A stretch of 64,000 nucleotides of DNA from Anditalea andensis (lineage in GTDB: Bacteria; Bacteroidota; Bacteroidia; Cytophagales; Cyclobacteriaceae), in contig NZ_JMIH01000024.1 of assembly GCF_000714815.1 (NCBI RefSeq), positions 186,001-250,000 of the forward strand. Reading direction: 5' to 3'. This document shows, in pieces, positions 47,901-57,797 of this stretch. The notes beneath the pieces are model-generated. The model had not been told where the DNA came from. It saw nothing but the letters and a program-made list of their open reading frames with translations, and made no database searches. The position numbers were made by a program, and so were the translations under genes. The first letter of the stretch is position 1; every line of letters starts with the position of its first letter.

Positions 47901-49961
47901 ATGAGCCATAAAGAATTTAAAAGATATACCATTACGGCAGCTTTGCCATATGCCAATGGACCATTACATATTGGACACCTGGCTGGCTGTTATATACCTT
48001 CAGATATATATGTGCGTTACCTGCGATCACAGGGAAGAGATGTAGCCTTTATATGTGGGTCTGATGAACATGGCGTAGCTATTACCATCAAAGCTAAAAA
48101 AGAAGGTGTGACACCCCAAGAAATAGTGGATCGCTATGATGCCATGATGAAGCAGAGTTTTTCTGAATTTGGTATTAGCTTTGACCATTATTCACGCACT
48201 TCATCGACTATTCACCATGAAACCGCCTCTGAATTTTTCAGAACACTATATGATAGGGGTGAATTTATCGAACAGATTACTGAGCAGTATTACGATGAAG
48301 AAGCTCACCAGTTTTTGGCAGACCGATATATAGAAGGGACCTGTCCTAAATGTGGTTATGAAGCTGCATATGGAGACCAATGTGAGAAATGTGGTACTTC
48401 TTTAAATCCTACAGATCTAATAAATCCAAGATCAAAACTAAGTGGAAATACACCCGTGCTGAAAGAAACCAAACACTGGTTTTTGGATCTTGGAAAATAT
48501 ACTCATTTCCTGAAAAAATGGATTTTGGAAGACCATCAGCATGACTGGAAAAACAATGTATTGGGACAGTGTAGATCATGGTTAGAGGCCGGAGAAGGTT
48601 TACAGGCAAGGTCCATGACCAGAGATATGGATTGGGGAGTGCCAGTACCGGTAGAGGGAGCTGAAGGTAAAGCCCTATATGTATGGTTTGATGCACCTAT
48701 AGGGTATATTTCATCCACAAAAGAGTGGGCAGCAGAGAAAGGAATAGATTGGGAGCCATACTGGAAAGATAAAGATACCAAACTTGTTCATTTTATAGGA
48801 AAGGATAATATAGTATTTCACTGTATCATATTTCCGGCTATATTAAAAACCCATGGAGAATATATCTTGCCTGAAAATGTGCCGGCAAATGAATTTTTAA
48901 ATCTGGAAGGAGATAAAATTTCAACTTCCCGTAATTGGGCCGTATGGCTCCATGATTACTTAAAGGAATTTCCTGATAAACAGGATGTCCTAAGGTATGT
49001 ACTTACGGCTAATGCTCCGGAAACTAAGGACAATGATTTTACATGGAAGGATTTCCAGTCAAGAAATAATTCAGAACTGGTAGCTGTCTTAGGTAATTTC
49101 ATTAACAGGGCAGTAGTGCTGACGGATAAATTTTTTGAAGGTAAAGTGCCTGCTGCTGACATATTCTCAGAGTATGATCAGGAGATCTTGGAGGGGGTGA
49201 AAGAATATCCTGCCAAAATTGCTGCCTCCATAGAAAAGTACAGATTCAGAGAAGCACTTTCATTTGTTATGGATTTTGCCAGAATGGGCAATAAATATCT
49301 GGCAGATACTGAGCCATGGAAAGTTATAAAGAACGATGAAAAGAGAACAGCCACCATTCTGAACATTGCTCTAAACATTGGCGCAAATCTGGCCATCGTC
49401 GCTGAACCATTTTTGCCCTTTACCTCATTGAAACTGAAGGATATGCTAAATCTTCCATCACTCAAGTGGAAAGATGCAGGTAAGCTATCTTTATTAACCA
49501 GCGGATCTAACATAGGAAAAGTAGCCTTATTATTTGAAAAAATAGAAGATGAAACTGTGGAACAGCAAATCAATAAATTATTGGAATCTAAAAAGCAAAA
49601 CGAAATGGATACTGTAAAAGTCCCTGCCATGAAAGAAATAATCAGTTTTGAAGATTTCACAAAGCTAGATATGAGAGTAGTAAAGATACTTGAAGCTGAA
49701 AAACTAAAAAAATCAAAAAAACTCTTAAAATTAACGGTAGATACTGGTATGGGCAAAAGGACCGTGCTCAGTGGAGTGGCGGAACATTTTACTCCCGAAG
49801 AACTAATAGGAAAAGAGGTCACGATGCTTTTAAACTTGGCTCCCCGGACTATGATGGGAATTGATTCCGAAGGTATGATTTTAATGGCCGAAGATAGGGA
49901 TGGTTCACTCAGGCTCCTACAGCCCGATAAATCTACCCATCCAGGGGCATCCATCAGCTAA
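47901..49961 (+). CDS. metG: Methionyl-tRNA synthetase
   Basis: 686-residue enzyme charging tRNA-Met. The class I signature is HIGH (PLHIGHLAG); the KMSKS loop is KISTS in [11 protein letters not shown] zinc knuckle domain has [18 protein letters not shown] (about residues 147-164). The anticodon-binding helical domain follows, and a C-terminal EMAP/Trbp111-type tRNA-binding domain (about 580-686) reads [23 protein letters not shown] 47901 ([20 protein letters not shown]) is the proper start: the TTG 9 nt upstream lies within the -7 promoter element. Confidence 0.97.
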   Translation: MSHKEFKRYTITAALPYANGPLHIGHLAGCYIPSDIYVRYLRSQGRDVAFICGSDEHGVAITIKAKKEGVTPQEIVDRYDAMMKQSFSEFGISFDHYSRTSSTIHHETASEFFRTLYDRGEFIEQITEQYYDEEAHQFLADRYIEGTCPKCGYEAAYGDQCEKCGTSLNPTDLINPRSKLSGNTPVLKETKHWFLDLGKYTHFLKKWILEDHQHDWKNNVLGQCRSWLEAGEGLQARSMTRDMDWGVPVPVEGAEGKALYVWFDAPIGYISSTKEWAAEKGIDWEPYWKDKDTKLVHFIGKDNIVFHCIIFPAILKTHGEYILPENVPANEFLNLEGDKISTSRNWAVWLHDYLKEFPDKQDVLRYVLTANAPETKDNDFTWKDFQSRNNSELVAVLGNFINRAVVLTDKFFEGKVPAADIFSEYDQEILEGVKEYPAKIAASIEKYRFREALSFVMDFARMGNKYLADTEPWKVIKNDEKRTATILNIALNIGANLAIVAEPFLPFTSLKLKDMLNLPSLKWKDAGKLSLLTSGSNIGKVALLFEKIEDETVEQQINKLLESKKQNEMDTVKVPAMKEIISFEDFTKLDMRVVKILEAEKLKKSKKLLKLTVDTGMGKRTVLSGVAEHFTPEELIGKEVTMLLNLAPRTMMGIDSEGMILMAEDRDGSLRLLQPDKSTHPGASIS

Positions 49962-50037
49962 TCGGAGCAAGAATTTAATGTAGTACCTTTAATGGAATGT
50001 AGTTATAGGTATAATTTTTAGCATATACCTGAATGAG

Positions 50038-50083
50038 ATAAACCTTAAAAAATACCTAGTTCTAGGTATTTTTTAAGGTTTAT
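50038..50083. terminator. Perfect 22-bp inverted repeat after metG (terminator)
   Basis: Arms 50038-50059 and 50062-50083 are exactly complementary around a TT centre, with A-runs in the left arm and T-runs in the right arm. It should terminate transcription from both sides and could also extrude as a cruciform. Confidence 0.8.
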
Positions 50084-50123
50084 ACATTGGCTAAATTGCG
50101 GTAATTATTTAATCTTTTATGTT

Positions 50124-50342
50124 ATGAAATACTTTTACATAGCTGAAACACCATCTGCCCATGGGCATAAAGAGATACATCATCAGGATTGCCCTATAAT
50201 CCCGGATATGCTAAATAGAAAATATTTAGGTCCATATAACAACTCCGCTGAAGCATTGAGAAGGGCACTCACTTCAGAACCCAGGGCTGTGTGCTGCCCG
50301 GTATGCTGTAAATCAGTTTCTGAAAAAGTGCTGCTCTTCTAG
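50124..50342 (+). CDS. Small cysteine/histidine-rich protein, possible zinc-binding fold
   Basis: 72-residue protein beginning MKYFYIAETPSAHGHKEIHH. Possible metal ligands are H19/H20, C23 and the cluster C57, C58, C61, C62. The spacing pattern (HxxC-P, then LGPYNNSAEALRRALT, then CPVC) resembles the Ada-type metal-binding fold or other small treble-clef domains. Its gene is compact, starts about 40 nt after the metG terminator, and its stop codon overlaps the stop of the convergent gene. Function unknown; a zinc-bound DNA- or protein-binding role is a guess. Confidence 0.7.
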   Translation: MKYFYIAETPSAHGHKEIHHQDCPIIPDMLNRKYLGPYNNSAEALRRALTSEPRAVCCPVCCKSVSEKVLLF

Positions 50343-50812
50343 TCCTTACGTCGCGGATAAAATTCATGTGACCTATAATCTTCAAAAATAGGGTTTTGAT
50401 TTATTGCAGGACTTAGATTAAAAGGCATGAGGTGATATGCCGGTTCTATGGCTTTTTCCCATTCCATGGTTCTATCTTTTAAAGGTATAGGTGCTATCCA
50501 TTGTGCAGTTGTTCTTGGAGAAGGTAATAATTCAGGGCTAAAATATATTTCGGAAGGAAGGTTACTACTGGGGGTACTTACCATTCCTGTCATATTATCC
50601 GGCTGATACTCCCTTATTTTCATTGCGCTTGCGCTAGGGTTGCCTTTTTTATCTGGAAAGATTAATAAGCCACCGTTGGGAGTAGGCAAGGTGACTTTAA
50701 AACCTGCTGCATCAGGTACACCATTAGTGGTTCTATAGGTAGGCTGGGTCATTTGTCCATAAGAAAAATGGCTTATACCTATACTAAGTAATATTATCAG
50801 GGCTCTTTTCAT
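50339..50812 (-). CDS. Exported hypothetical protein
   Basis: 157-residue exported protein (signal peptide about 1-19, FSYGQ-M). The mature part is rich in Pro, Ser, Thr and Asn with little predicted helix (for example LPTPNGGLLIFPDKKGNPSA, SNLPSEIYFSPELLPSPRTT), suggesting an extended or low-complexity fold. No catalytic motif or known family is visible. Its 3' end overlaps the convergent small cysteine-rich gene by 4 nt. Confidence 0.6.
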   Translation of the reverse strand: MKRALIILLSIGISHFSYGQMTQPTYRTTNGVPDAAGFKVTLPTPNGGLLIFPDKKGNPSASAMKIREYQPDNMTGMVSTPSSNLPSEIYFSPELLPSPRTTAQWIAPIPLKDRTMEWEKAIEPAYHLMPFNLSPAINQNPIFEDYRSHEFYPRRKD

Positions 50813-51005
50813 GTCTTCGTACGTATTTAATTTCTTTATATGTATACGGTTAAAAGTTGTTAAAGTTTAGGAAATCGATTTATTTTATTTGTTTTAATAT
50901 ATTAAATCATAAAATAATAACATTTTAAAAGAACCTTAAATATATTGGGTAAAGTAGCTTGTAGTTCTTTAAATTGTATCTTTACAGGATAAAAAAAAAT
51001 ACATT

Positions 51006-52148
51006 ATGTTATTTTCTGATCTGGGTCTTTCGGGCCCTTTAGTCTCCGCACTGGACAAGCGATCGCTTACGCAGCCTTATCCTATACAGGAAAAAGCTAT
51101 ACCTGCACTGTTGAAAGGAAGGGATGTGCTGGGAATAGCTAAGACTGGGTCAGGGAAAACGCTTAGTTATGCGTTGCCCATCATTGAATTATTAAACAAA
51201 CAGAAACGTGTAAAAAGCAGAAATATAAAAGCACTGGTCCTGGTGCCTTCTAGGGAACTGGCTATTCAGGTGAATGAAATTTTTAAAGAATTAGGAAGGG
51301 CTTTAAATCCTCCGGTTCTGTCAATGGCGGTATATGGTGGGGTTTCTATACAGCCACAAATGAAACACCTTTATGGGACAGAGGTGTTGGTTGCTACTCC
51401 GGGGCGTCTCCTAGAGCTTATAGGAAATAATGCTATCAGTATGGAGGGGTTATTGTTTTTGGTTTTGGATGAAGCGGACAAAATGCTTAATGTGGGATTT
51501 AGTGGTGAAATGAAAGCCTTGTTAGGCATGATTCCCCAGAAAAGGCAAACTATGCTTTTTTCAGCTACACTAAAAGAAAGTCTAAAAGAAATCAATGCCT
51601 TAGTACTCAACGATCCACTTATGGTAGAGGTGGAAGAAAAAGCAGAGGATGTTTCCGGTATTTCTCAAGTAGCTTTTAAAACAACGGAAGAGAGAAAAGG
51701 TGTATTGCTGAGATATTTGATAAAAACCCGGGAAATGAAGCAGGTCCTGGTATTTACCTCTTCCACCAAAAAGGCTGATAATGTCACTACTAAATTAAAT
51801 AAAAACGGGATAGAGGCCTTGGCCATGCATGCAAAAAAATCTCAAAATCAACGATTGGATGCTATCAACCAATTCAAAGCAGGGAAACTGCGGGTACTTG
51901 TAGCAACAGACCTGGCCTCTCGTGGCCTGGACATTCTGGCACTCCCATATGTAATCAATTATGAATTGCCCAGGTCGCCATTGGAATTTGTGCACCGAAT
52001 AGGGCGGACGGGCAGGGCAGAAGCTACCGGTGAAGCTATTACTTTACTAGAAGATGAAGATATGCATCACTGGAAAGTCATTCAGAAGAAAATGAAACGA
52101 TATGTTGAATTTGTGGATACCAAAGATTTAGATCTTCATGGATATTGA
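51006..52148 (+). CDS. DEAD-box RNA helicase
   Basis: 380-residue ATP-dependent RNA helicase, RhlE-like, containing essentially the two RecA domains only. Motifs in order: Q-motif in LTQPYPIQEKAIP, motif I AKTGSGKT, Ia PSRELAIQ, Ib TPGRLLEL, II LDEADKML, III FSATL, V ATDLASRGLD and VI HRIGRTGRA. It lacks the long basic tail of many RhlE proteins. A TATCTTTA sequence 22 nt before the start resembles a -7 element. Confidence 0.94.
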   Translation: MLFSDLGLSGPLVSALDKRSLTQPYPIQEKAIPALLKGRDVLGIAKTGSGKTLSYALPIIELLNKQKRVKSRNIKALVLVPSRELAIQVNEIFKELGRALNPPVLSMAVYGGVSIQPQMKHLYGTEVLVATPGRLLELIGNNAISMEGLLFLVLDEADKMLNVGFSGEMKALLGMIPQKRQTMLFSATLKESLKEINALVLNDPLMVEVEEKAEDVSGISQVAFKTTEERKGVLLRYLIKTREMKQVLVFTSSTKKADNVTTKLNKNGIEALAMHAKKSQNQRLDAINQFKAGKLRVLVATDLASRGLDILALPYVINYELPRSPLEFVHRIGRTGRAEATGEAITLLEDEDMHHWKVIQKKMKRYVEFVDTKDLDLHGY

Positions 52149-52354
52149 TAAACATGCTAACTATACTTCTTTTGAGGGGATTCTATAACATGAAATCTAA
52201 ATTGTTTGGGAACCATAAGCCGACTACAATAAAAAGCCATTTTTATTTTTACAGGTTATCTTTAAAAGCTCTAATAGAGAAAAATGAATTTACAATATCA
52301 GATGGTTTATAGATCTCGTGTAGATCCATCATAAGATTTCAGGAAAACTTTTCT

Positions 52355-52723
52355 TTATGAAAGTATAATCGCGGGCTCTTCACCGCTGATACATTCATTC
52401 ATCATCATATTTTTTTCACCTCCAGTAGAAGGTGAGTAAATTGATAGCTAGGTTCTATGAAGAACTCCTGGTACATCACTTTGACTATCTTTAGGATTCA
52501 TTTTGATAATATAATTTCCTATGGGTTTATGTGATATAGGAGGCATTTTCAAGTACCAGTTTACAGAAAATACTCTTTGCTGTGGGTACATCTGTTTGTT
52601 CAGCTGCATTTTCTCATACCCTTCTCTTCAGGGCAACCAGCTCTTTTAAATCGCAATGGTTTGACTTTTGGGATCATCTATGGAATCTACCATGAATATA
52701 ATTGAATAAAGAGGCGGCAAATA
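52355..52723 (-). pseudogene. Possible decayed gene remnant
   Basis: Reading the minus strand in one frame gives protein-like text interrupted by stops, including a 59-codon run that contains YPQQRVFSVNWYLKMPPISH and HKPIGNYIIKMNPKDSQSDV, then after one TAG, LSIYSPSTGGEKNMM and ISGEEPAIILS before a final stop. I recognise no family. A run of this length can occur by chance in AT-rich DNA, so the call is weak. Confidence 0.25.
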
Positions 52724-52815
52724 CAGGGGTGAAACCTCAAATAGATAATATTATGAAATAGAAACTAATAGTATTATCTAACAGGAATTTTAGCGAGATA
52801 TCCTGATTTGCCGCC
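52713..52815. repeat. Nested inverted repeat (103-nt composite hairpin)
   Basis: The outer arms 52713-52727 and 52802-52815 pair through GGCGGCAAAT / ATTTGCCGCC plus CAGG / CCTG, with one bulged base. The inner arms 52742-52753 and 52769-52780 form 12 bp with one G-T pair. It does not look like a simple terminator because no T run follows the outer stem. Confidence 0.7.
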
Positions 52816-52987
52816 AAGGGAAACTATTGTATTTTAACCAAATAGTATGCCATACGACTCAGGATTAAGCGTTGATCATAAGCATAAGAGAAACCCATAG
52901 ATATAAAAGGGGTTTAAAATCTATCCCATCCATACATCAACGAATATAAAAATTGCTATTACCTATTTTACCTACTTCAAAGCTTCC

Positions 52988-54241
52988 TTATCCCCTTTCT
53001 TTTCTAAGTTCCAATACAGTAATTTCAGGCCATATACCCACCCTTCCCGAGAAGGCATGAAATCCAAATCCACGGTTGACGTATAAATATCTTCCCATAG
53101 AATTTGCTAAACCGGCCCAATTTGGATATCTATATTGAGCAGGGCTCCATTTTATACCGGGAAGTTCTATTCCAAACTGCATGCCATGGGTATGTCCGGA
53201 TAAGGTCAGGTGAATTTTGGATGTATGGCTTTTGACTTCCTGATCCCAATGTGAAGGGTCATGGCTTAATAAAATTTTAAAATCTTTATCATCTACCCCT
53301 TTTAACGCCTTTGATAGGTCCCCTTTGGATTTAAACCCCACACCCCAGTTTTCTACGCCCAATAATTTAATTTCCGAATCTCCCTTTTTTATGGTCACAT
53401 GCTCATCAAGCAATAGTTTGTATCCCATTAGGGCATGTTGTTTTTTTACTTTTGCAAAATTAGCAGCTTTGGCAGCTTCTGTGGGCCATGAAACATAGTC
53501 TCCATAATCATGGTTTCCTAAGATAGAATATTGACCATAAGGAGCATTTATTTCTTTAAATTGGTTCAGCATAGGTTCGATTTCTTCCGCTTTATGGTTT
53601 ACAAGATCACCTGTAAAAACAAACATATCTGCCTGCTGATTTTTGGCCAGATCTATGCCCCGCTGCACTTCCTGATAGTCTCTGAAACTTCCGGCATGTA
53701 TATCTGAAATCTGTACAATGGTGAAACCATCAAAATCATTTGGAAGATCTGGAAAATAAACCACCTCTCGATGAACCTTGAAATTGTACTTTCCTCTAAG
53801 AATACCATAAATAAAACCGGTAAAGGGTACTGCTGCTATGGCTAAGCCCAACTGGGTTATGAATTTTCTGCGTGAGGGTAAATAGGGTGCTGATTCGCCT
53901 GAGAAGTAATTGACACTTGCCATCACTCCTCTGTACATATCTTCACCAAGCATGAATAGTATGAAAACGACCTGGGTAGTGGTGACGGTCAGGAAAACAT
54001 TAAGGAAATATTGGATCTGAGGCCGAATTTCACCCTCTATGATAATCCTAGAAAAAGCATAGATTATGGCTGTAATAATACCGGTAGCGATGATCCAGTA
54101 TAGATAGTAGGCATATGTCTTAAGCTTTATGCTTTCCCAATCAGACAGGAGCGCTTTAAATCCTTGAAATACATACCAATGAAGTAATAGAGAAATAAAA
54201 AAAAATACACACAGAAATATAATCGGACCTAAACTGTTCAT
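52988..54241 (-). CDS. Membrane-anchored calcineurin-like metallophosphoesterase (YkuE-like)
   Basis: 417-residue protein. Four N-terminal membrane helices (about 5-25, 42-62, 80-100 and 130-150) precede a catalytic domain. The di-metal motifs are complete: VQISDIHAGS, FTGDLVNHKAEE, LGNHDYGDY, LLSHDP and LSGHTHGMQFG. The domain order is typical of Bacteroidota YkuE/YaeI-like enzymes, some of which act on UDP-linked lipids or nucleotides; the substrate here is unknown. A Tat-like SRRKFITQLG (about 126-135) lies just before the fourth helix. Confidence 0.88.
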   Translation of the reverse strand: MNSLGPIIFLCVFFFISLLLHWYVFQGFKALLSDWESIKLKTYAYYLYWIIATGIITAIIYAFSRIIIEGEIRPQIQYFLNVFLTVTTTQVVFILFMLGEDMYRGVMASVNYFSGESAPYLPSRRKFITQLGLAIAAVPFTGFIYGILRGKYNFKVHREVVYFPDLPNDFDGFTIVQISDIHAGSFRDYQEVQRGIDLAKNQQADMFVFTGDLVNHKAEEIEPMLNQFKEINAPYGQYSILGNHDYGDYVSWPTEAAKAANFAKVKKQHALMGYKLLLDEHVTIKKGDSEIKLLGVENWGVGFKSKGDLSKALKGVDDKDFKILLSHDPSHWDQEVKSHTSKIHLTLSGHTHGMQFGIELPGIKWSPAQYRYPNWAGLANSMGRYLYVNRGFGFHAFSGRVGIWPEITVLELRKERG

Positions 54242-54366
54242 TGAGATATTTTAATTTATATTACAATTCCAATGACTGATAAAAAGTTTGCCCAACCATC
54301 CATACTTTAAATAATTGAACCGTTAATTTTTCTTAATATCAGATTGTGGATTAATAAAAAGTATAC

Positions 54367-54398
54367 AAAAAAAGCACGGTCTTTTCACACCGTGCTTT
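54367..54398 (-). terminator. Terminator of the rsfS-ftsH operon
   Basis: A 10-bp stem (AAAGCACGGT / ACCGTGCTTT) with an 8-nt loop, followed on the minus strand by T residues, 20 nt after the ftsH stop. Confidence 0.88.
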
Positions 54399-54417
54399 AA
54401 ATTATCATTTTTAAGAA

Positions 54418-56460
54418 CTATTTGTCTTCGTCGGAATCTTTTATTTTGCTTGCGATAGAAGTGTTGATCGCCTCTTTTTCTTGTTCTGCCTTTTTAGCTT
54501 CTTTTTCATCCACTTTTCTGGTAAAAGCTTCATAAGTAGTCTCGGAAGCAAAAGGTCGCTTGCCTATAAGTTTTTCAAGATCGGCTTGAAACAGTATCTC
54601 CTTTTCCAAAAGTTCATTGGCAAGAATTTCTAGTTCAGGTTTCTTATCGGTCAGAAGTTTTATTGACTTGTCATAGGCGTACTGAATTAGCTTTCGTACC
54701 TCTTCGTCTATGGTCTCTGCAGTGGAGTCAGAATATGGCTTATTAAACCTGTCTGTCTGTTTACTGTCATAGAAGGACACATTGCCTATTTTATCATTCA
54801 TACCATATACAGACACCATTGAATAAGCCATTTTGGTGACACGTTCCAGATCGCTTAGTGCACCTGTGGAGATCTTACCGAAAATGATTTCTTCGGCAGC
54901 TCTTCCTCCCAGGGCCATAGTCATTTCATCTACTAGTTGCTCTGTCTGATACAGAAACTGCTCTTTAGGAAGATATTGAGCATAACCTAAAGCAGCTATT
55001 CCTCTAGGAACGATACTGACTTTGACTAAAGGATCGGCATGTTCTAAAAACCATCCTGCTACTGCGTGACCGGCTTCATGATAAGCTACTATTTTTTTCT
55101 CGTTTGGCGAAATGATCTTGTTTTTCTTTTCAAGGCCCCCAATGACACGGTCTACCGCATCCTGAAAATCCTGCATGTCTACAGCTGTTTTATTTCGTCT
55201 CGCTGCTATCAGAGCTGCTTCGTTACATACATTGGCAATTTCTGCACCGGCAAATCCCGGTGTCTGTGCAGCTAGTTTTTTAGCATCCACGTCATCTGCC
55301 GATTTAATAGGCTCCAAGTGAACTTTAAAAATAGCTTCCCTGCCTATTATATCCGGCTTATCTATACTGATCTGTCTATCAAATCTACCAGGTCTCAGCA
55401 GTGCACTGTCCAATACATCAGGACGGTTGGTCGCTGCCAATACGATAACTCCGAGGTCGGTGCCAAATCCATCCATTTCCACTAGAAGGGAATTAAGTGT
55501 GTTTTCCCGCTCATCATTGGATCCAGGCATCTGTCCTTTACCCCTTGAACGGCCTATGGCATCTATTTCATCTATAAATATGATACAGGGGGCCTTTTCT
55601 TTGGCTTGTTTAAATAAATCCCGGACCCTTGCAGCTCCCACACCCACAAACATTTCGACAAAGTCAGATCCGGAAAGGGTATAGAAAGGTACACCAGCTT
55701 CACCGGCCACAGCTTTGGCCAGTAAGGTTTTACCCGTACCTGGAGGTCCTACCAGCAAAGCCCCTTTTGGAATTTTACCTCCTAATTTAGTGAATTTGCC
55801 TGGGTTTTTTAAGAATTCTACTATTTCTTGAATTTCTTCTTTAGCTTCATCCAGACCGGCCACATTGTCAAAGGTGATCTTTACTTTGTTTTCGGCATCG
55901 AATAATTGTGCTTTGGATTTGCCTACATTGAATATCTGGCCACCCGGCCCACTAGGTCCGGCCATCCTTCTCATCATAAACCAGAAAAGGAAAAATAGTA
56001 GGATCAGGAATCCAAAGCTGCCAAAAGTATTCCAAAGGCTTTCTTCTTTTTTGGCTGTATGTCCAATACGCTGATCTTCGGGAACCTGGCTTTCAAGTTC
56101 ATTGAAGTTTTCAATGAACTTATCTACAGAAGCAATTTGTATTCTGTAATGGGGGCCTGCATTACTGGCAAATCTGTTTTCCAGATCCAATTCGTCTCTG
56201 TAACGCTGATTATCCAGCGCACTTTCCCTAAGGGTGACATCTACATAATTCTGATTATAAACGACCACTACTTTAGCTACATCGTTACTCATCACCATGT
56301 CCTCAAAACGTTTCATAGTGACATCCACCACGGCATGTCTATTACTGAACCATGATACACCTATTAATACAATAACTGCAGTGATGATCAGCCACAGTTG
56401 GAAACTAGGTTTTTGAGGGGGCTTGGGAATAAACTTTTTATTCTTGTTTTTTTCACTCAT
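54418..56460 (-). CDS. ftsH: ATP-dependent zinc metalloprotease FtsH
   Basis: 680-residue inner-membrane AAA+ protease that degrades misassembled membrane proteins and regulatory proteins. Two membrane helices (about 21-38 and 146-163) flank a periplasmic domain. The AAA domain has Walker A GPPGTGKT (238-245), Walker B IIFIDEID (293-300) and the second region of homology with RPGRFDRQ. The protease site is HEAGH (461-465). A charged, Lys/Glu-rich tail follows. It is transcribed after rsfS with 63 nt between them. Confidence 0.97.
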   Translation of the reverse strand: MSEKNKNKKFIPKPPQKPSFQLWLIITAVIVLIGVSWFSNRHAVVDVTMKRFEDMVMSNDVAKVVVVYNQNYVDVTLRESALDNQRYRDELDLENRFASNAGPHYRIQIASVDKFIENFNELESQVPEDQRIGHTAKKEESLWNTFGSFGFLILLFFLFWFMMRRMAGPSGPGGQIFNVGKSKAQLFDAENKVKITFDNVAGLDEAKEEIQEIVEFLKNPGKFTKLGGKIPKGALLVGPPGTGKTLLAKAVAGEAGVPFYTLSGSDFVEMFVGVGAARVRDLFKQAKEKAPCIIFIDEIDAIGRSRGKGQMPGSNDERENTLNSLLVEMDGFGTDLGVIVLAATNRPDVLDSALLRPGRFDRQISIDKPDIIGREAIFKVHLEPIKSADDVDAKKLAAQTPGFAGAEIANVCNEAALIAARRNKTAVDMQDFQDAVDRVIGGLEKKNKIISPNEKKIVAYHEAGHAVAGWFLEHADPLVKVSIVPRGIAALGYAQYLPKEQFLYQTEQLVDEMTMALGGRAAEEIIFGKISTGALSDLERVTKMAYSMVSVYGMNDKIGNVSFYDSKQTDRFNKPYSDSTAETIDEEVRKLIQYAYDKSIKLLTDKKPELEILANELLEKEILFQADLEKLIGKRPFASETTYEAFTRKVDEKEAKKAEQEKEAINTSIASKIKDSDEDK

Positions 56461-56523
56461 TGTTTGAATATTAAGGCAATAAACTTAAGGTTGAACGAAT
56501 TTAAAAAATGAAAGTTCGGATGA

Positions 56524-56871
56524 TTAATCAATAGTAGTAACCTTGGCATCACCCCAAAGTTCTTCCAAAGCGTAGAATTCTCGCTTATCTTTAAGGAAAA
56601 CGTGAGCTACTACACTTACATAGTCTATCAAAATCCATTGGCAATTCGATCTACCTTCACTTTTCCAAGGTCTTTCTTTGTTATATTTAATTACTTCTTC
56701 TTCTATAGAAGTGGATATGGCCTCAACTTGGGTGTCTGAATTTCCTGAACATATGACAAAAAAATCAGAAACTGAATTTTTTACCTCTCTAAGATCCATC
56801 ACTACAATGTCGGAAGCTTTTTTGCCTTCCATACCTTTCACAATCACATTACTCAGCTCTTCTGCTGTCAT
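56524..56871 (-). CDS. rsfS: Ribosome silencing factor RsfS
   Basis: 115-residue member of the RsfS/YbeB/Iojap family. It binds ribosomal protein uL14 and blocks subunit joining when nutrients are scarce. Family stretches are ASDIVVMDLREVKNSVSDFF, VICSGNSDTQVEAIS, PWKSEGRSNCQWILIDYVSV and VVAHVFLKDKREFYALEELW. It lies upstream of ftsH on the same strand and divergent from birA, a gene order conserved in many Bacteroidota. Confidence 0.95.
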   Translation of the reverse strand: MTAEELSNVIVKGMEGKKASDIVVMDLREVKNSVSDFFVICSGNSDTQVEAISTSIEEEVIKYNKERPWKSEGRSNCQWILIDYVSVVAHVFLKDKREFYALEELWGDAKVTTID

Positions 56872-56964
56872 ATTATATATTTGTATTTATTTTTTGGTTG
56901 ATTTTCTTCATCCTAAATAAAACGTTAAATATCTTTATTGTGGGACAAAATAACTAATTTTAAT

Positions 56965-57723
56965 ATGCATAAAATCCTTGCCAACACCATATTTTTGGGC
57001 AAAGACATCATTAGTCTGCCAGAGTGTCATTCTACCAATGATTTAGCCATGCAGAGATATAAGCAAGGTTTGGCTCATGAAGGTTCCATAATCATCACAG
57101 AAAATCAAACTAAAGGAAGAGGTCAACGTGGAAATGATTGGTTGAGTGAGCCTTTTAAAAACCTTACATTCACTTTGGTACTTTCACCCTCTTTTTTAGA
57201 TGCATCGGAACAGTTTGATTTGAATATATTGATTACCCTGGCTATAAGGGAAGTATTGGGAAATTACAGTACTGGCATAAAAGTAAAATGGCCAAATGAT
57301 ATCTTTCATGAACGCGACGGCAAATTGGGTGGGGTTCTTATAGAAAATACCGTCAGTCAAAAAGGAATAGACATCTCCTTTATAGGTATAGGACTTAATA
57401 TAAATCAATTATCTTTTGCTTTCAAAGGGCCTACATCCCTGGCCATATTGGCAGGAGGAGAGGTCCATAAGGACGAAGTATTTAAACTGATTATCAAAAG
57501 CATCGAAATATATTATTTAAAACTCAAGCGTGGATATAAAAAACAAATGAGAGCTGAATATATCAGGCATTTATACCGCTATGATGAATGGTTTTTATTT
57601 GAAGACAAACAACATGTCTTCAAGGGTAAAATAGTGGGGATTAGTGAGGAGGGGGAATTGATAATAAAAGACGAACACGATTCTATAAATCAATATTCCT
57701 TTCAGCAAGTTAAATTTCGATAA
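56965..57723 (+). CDS. birA: Biotin--[acetyl-CoA-carboxylase] ligase (catalytic-only BirA)
   Basis: 252-residue enzyme attaching biotin to carboxyl-carrier proteins. The biotin-AMP loop is GRGQRGNDWLSEP, followed by NLTFTLVLSP, VKWPNDIFHERDGKLGGVLIE and a C-terminal SH3-like domain (GKIVGISEEGELIIKDE). There is no N-terminal DNA-binding domain, so this is a group I ligase without repressor function. ATG 56965 (MHKILANTIFLG) is chosen over the upstream TTG. Divergent from rsfS. Confidence 0.94.
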   Translation: MHKILANTIFLGKDIISLPECHSTNDLAMQRYKQGLAHEGSIIITENQTKGRGQRGNDWLSEPFKNLTFTLVLSPSFLDASEQFDLNILITLAIREVLGNYSTGIKVKWPNDIFHERDGKLGGVLIENTVSQKGIDISFIGIGLNINQLSFAFKGPTSLAILAGGEVHKDEVFKLIIKSIEIYYLKLKRGYKKQMRAEYIRHLYRYDEWFLFEDKQHVFKGKIVGISEEGELIIKDEHDSINQYSFQQVKFR

Positions 57724-57797
57724 AATGCATAATTTTATTTTGTCTAAACTATTAGTAAATTTACAGTCGGAGATAAATAAACACAAATAAATATTTC

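Larger units (their letters stand above)
52149..52987. other. 839-nt non-coding region
   Basis: The longest gene-free stretch in the window, between the convergent helicase and phosphoesterase genes. It contains a nested hairpin (52713-52815) and, on the minus strand, a stop-broken frame that may be a gene remnant (52355-52723). No intact ORF, tRNA or insertion sequence is visible. Confidence 0.7.

Noticed and set aside
49178-49954. 258-codon open frame antisense to metG
   Set aside because: Fully inside metG on the opposite strand; Ser/Phe/Ile-rich composition typical of an antisense shadow, and metG is unmistakable.
52713-52815. Integron attC site as explanation for the nested hairpin
   Set aside because: The conserved outer 7-bp boxes (GTTRRRY / RYYYAAC) are absent and there is no integrase or gene-cassette array.
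57724-57797. SAH-type riboswitch upstream of ahcY
   Set aside because: Only about 74 AT-rich nucleotides separate the genes, with no stable stem or pseudoknot visible.
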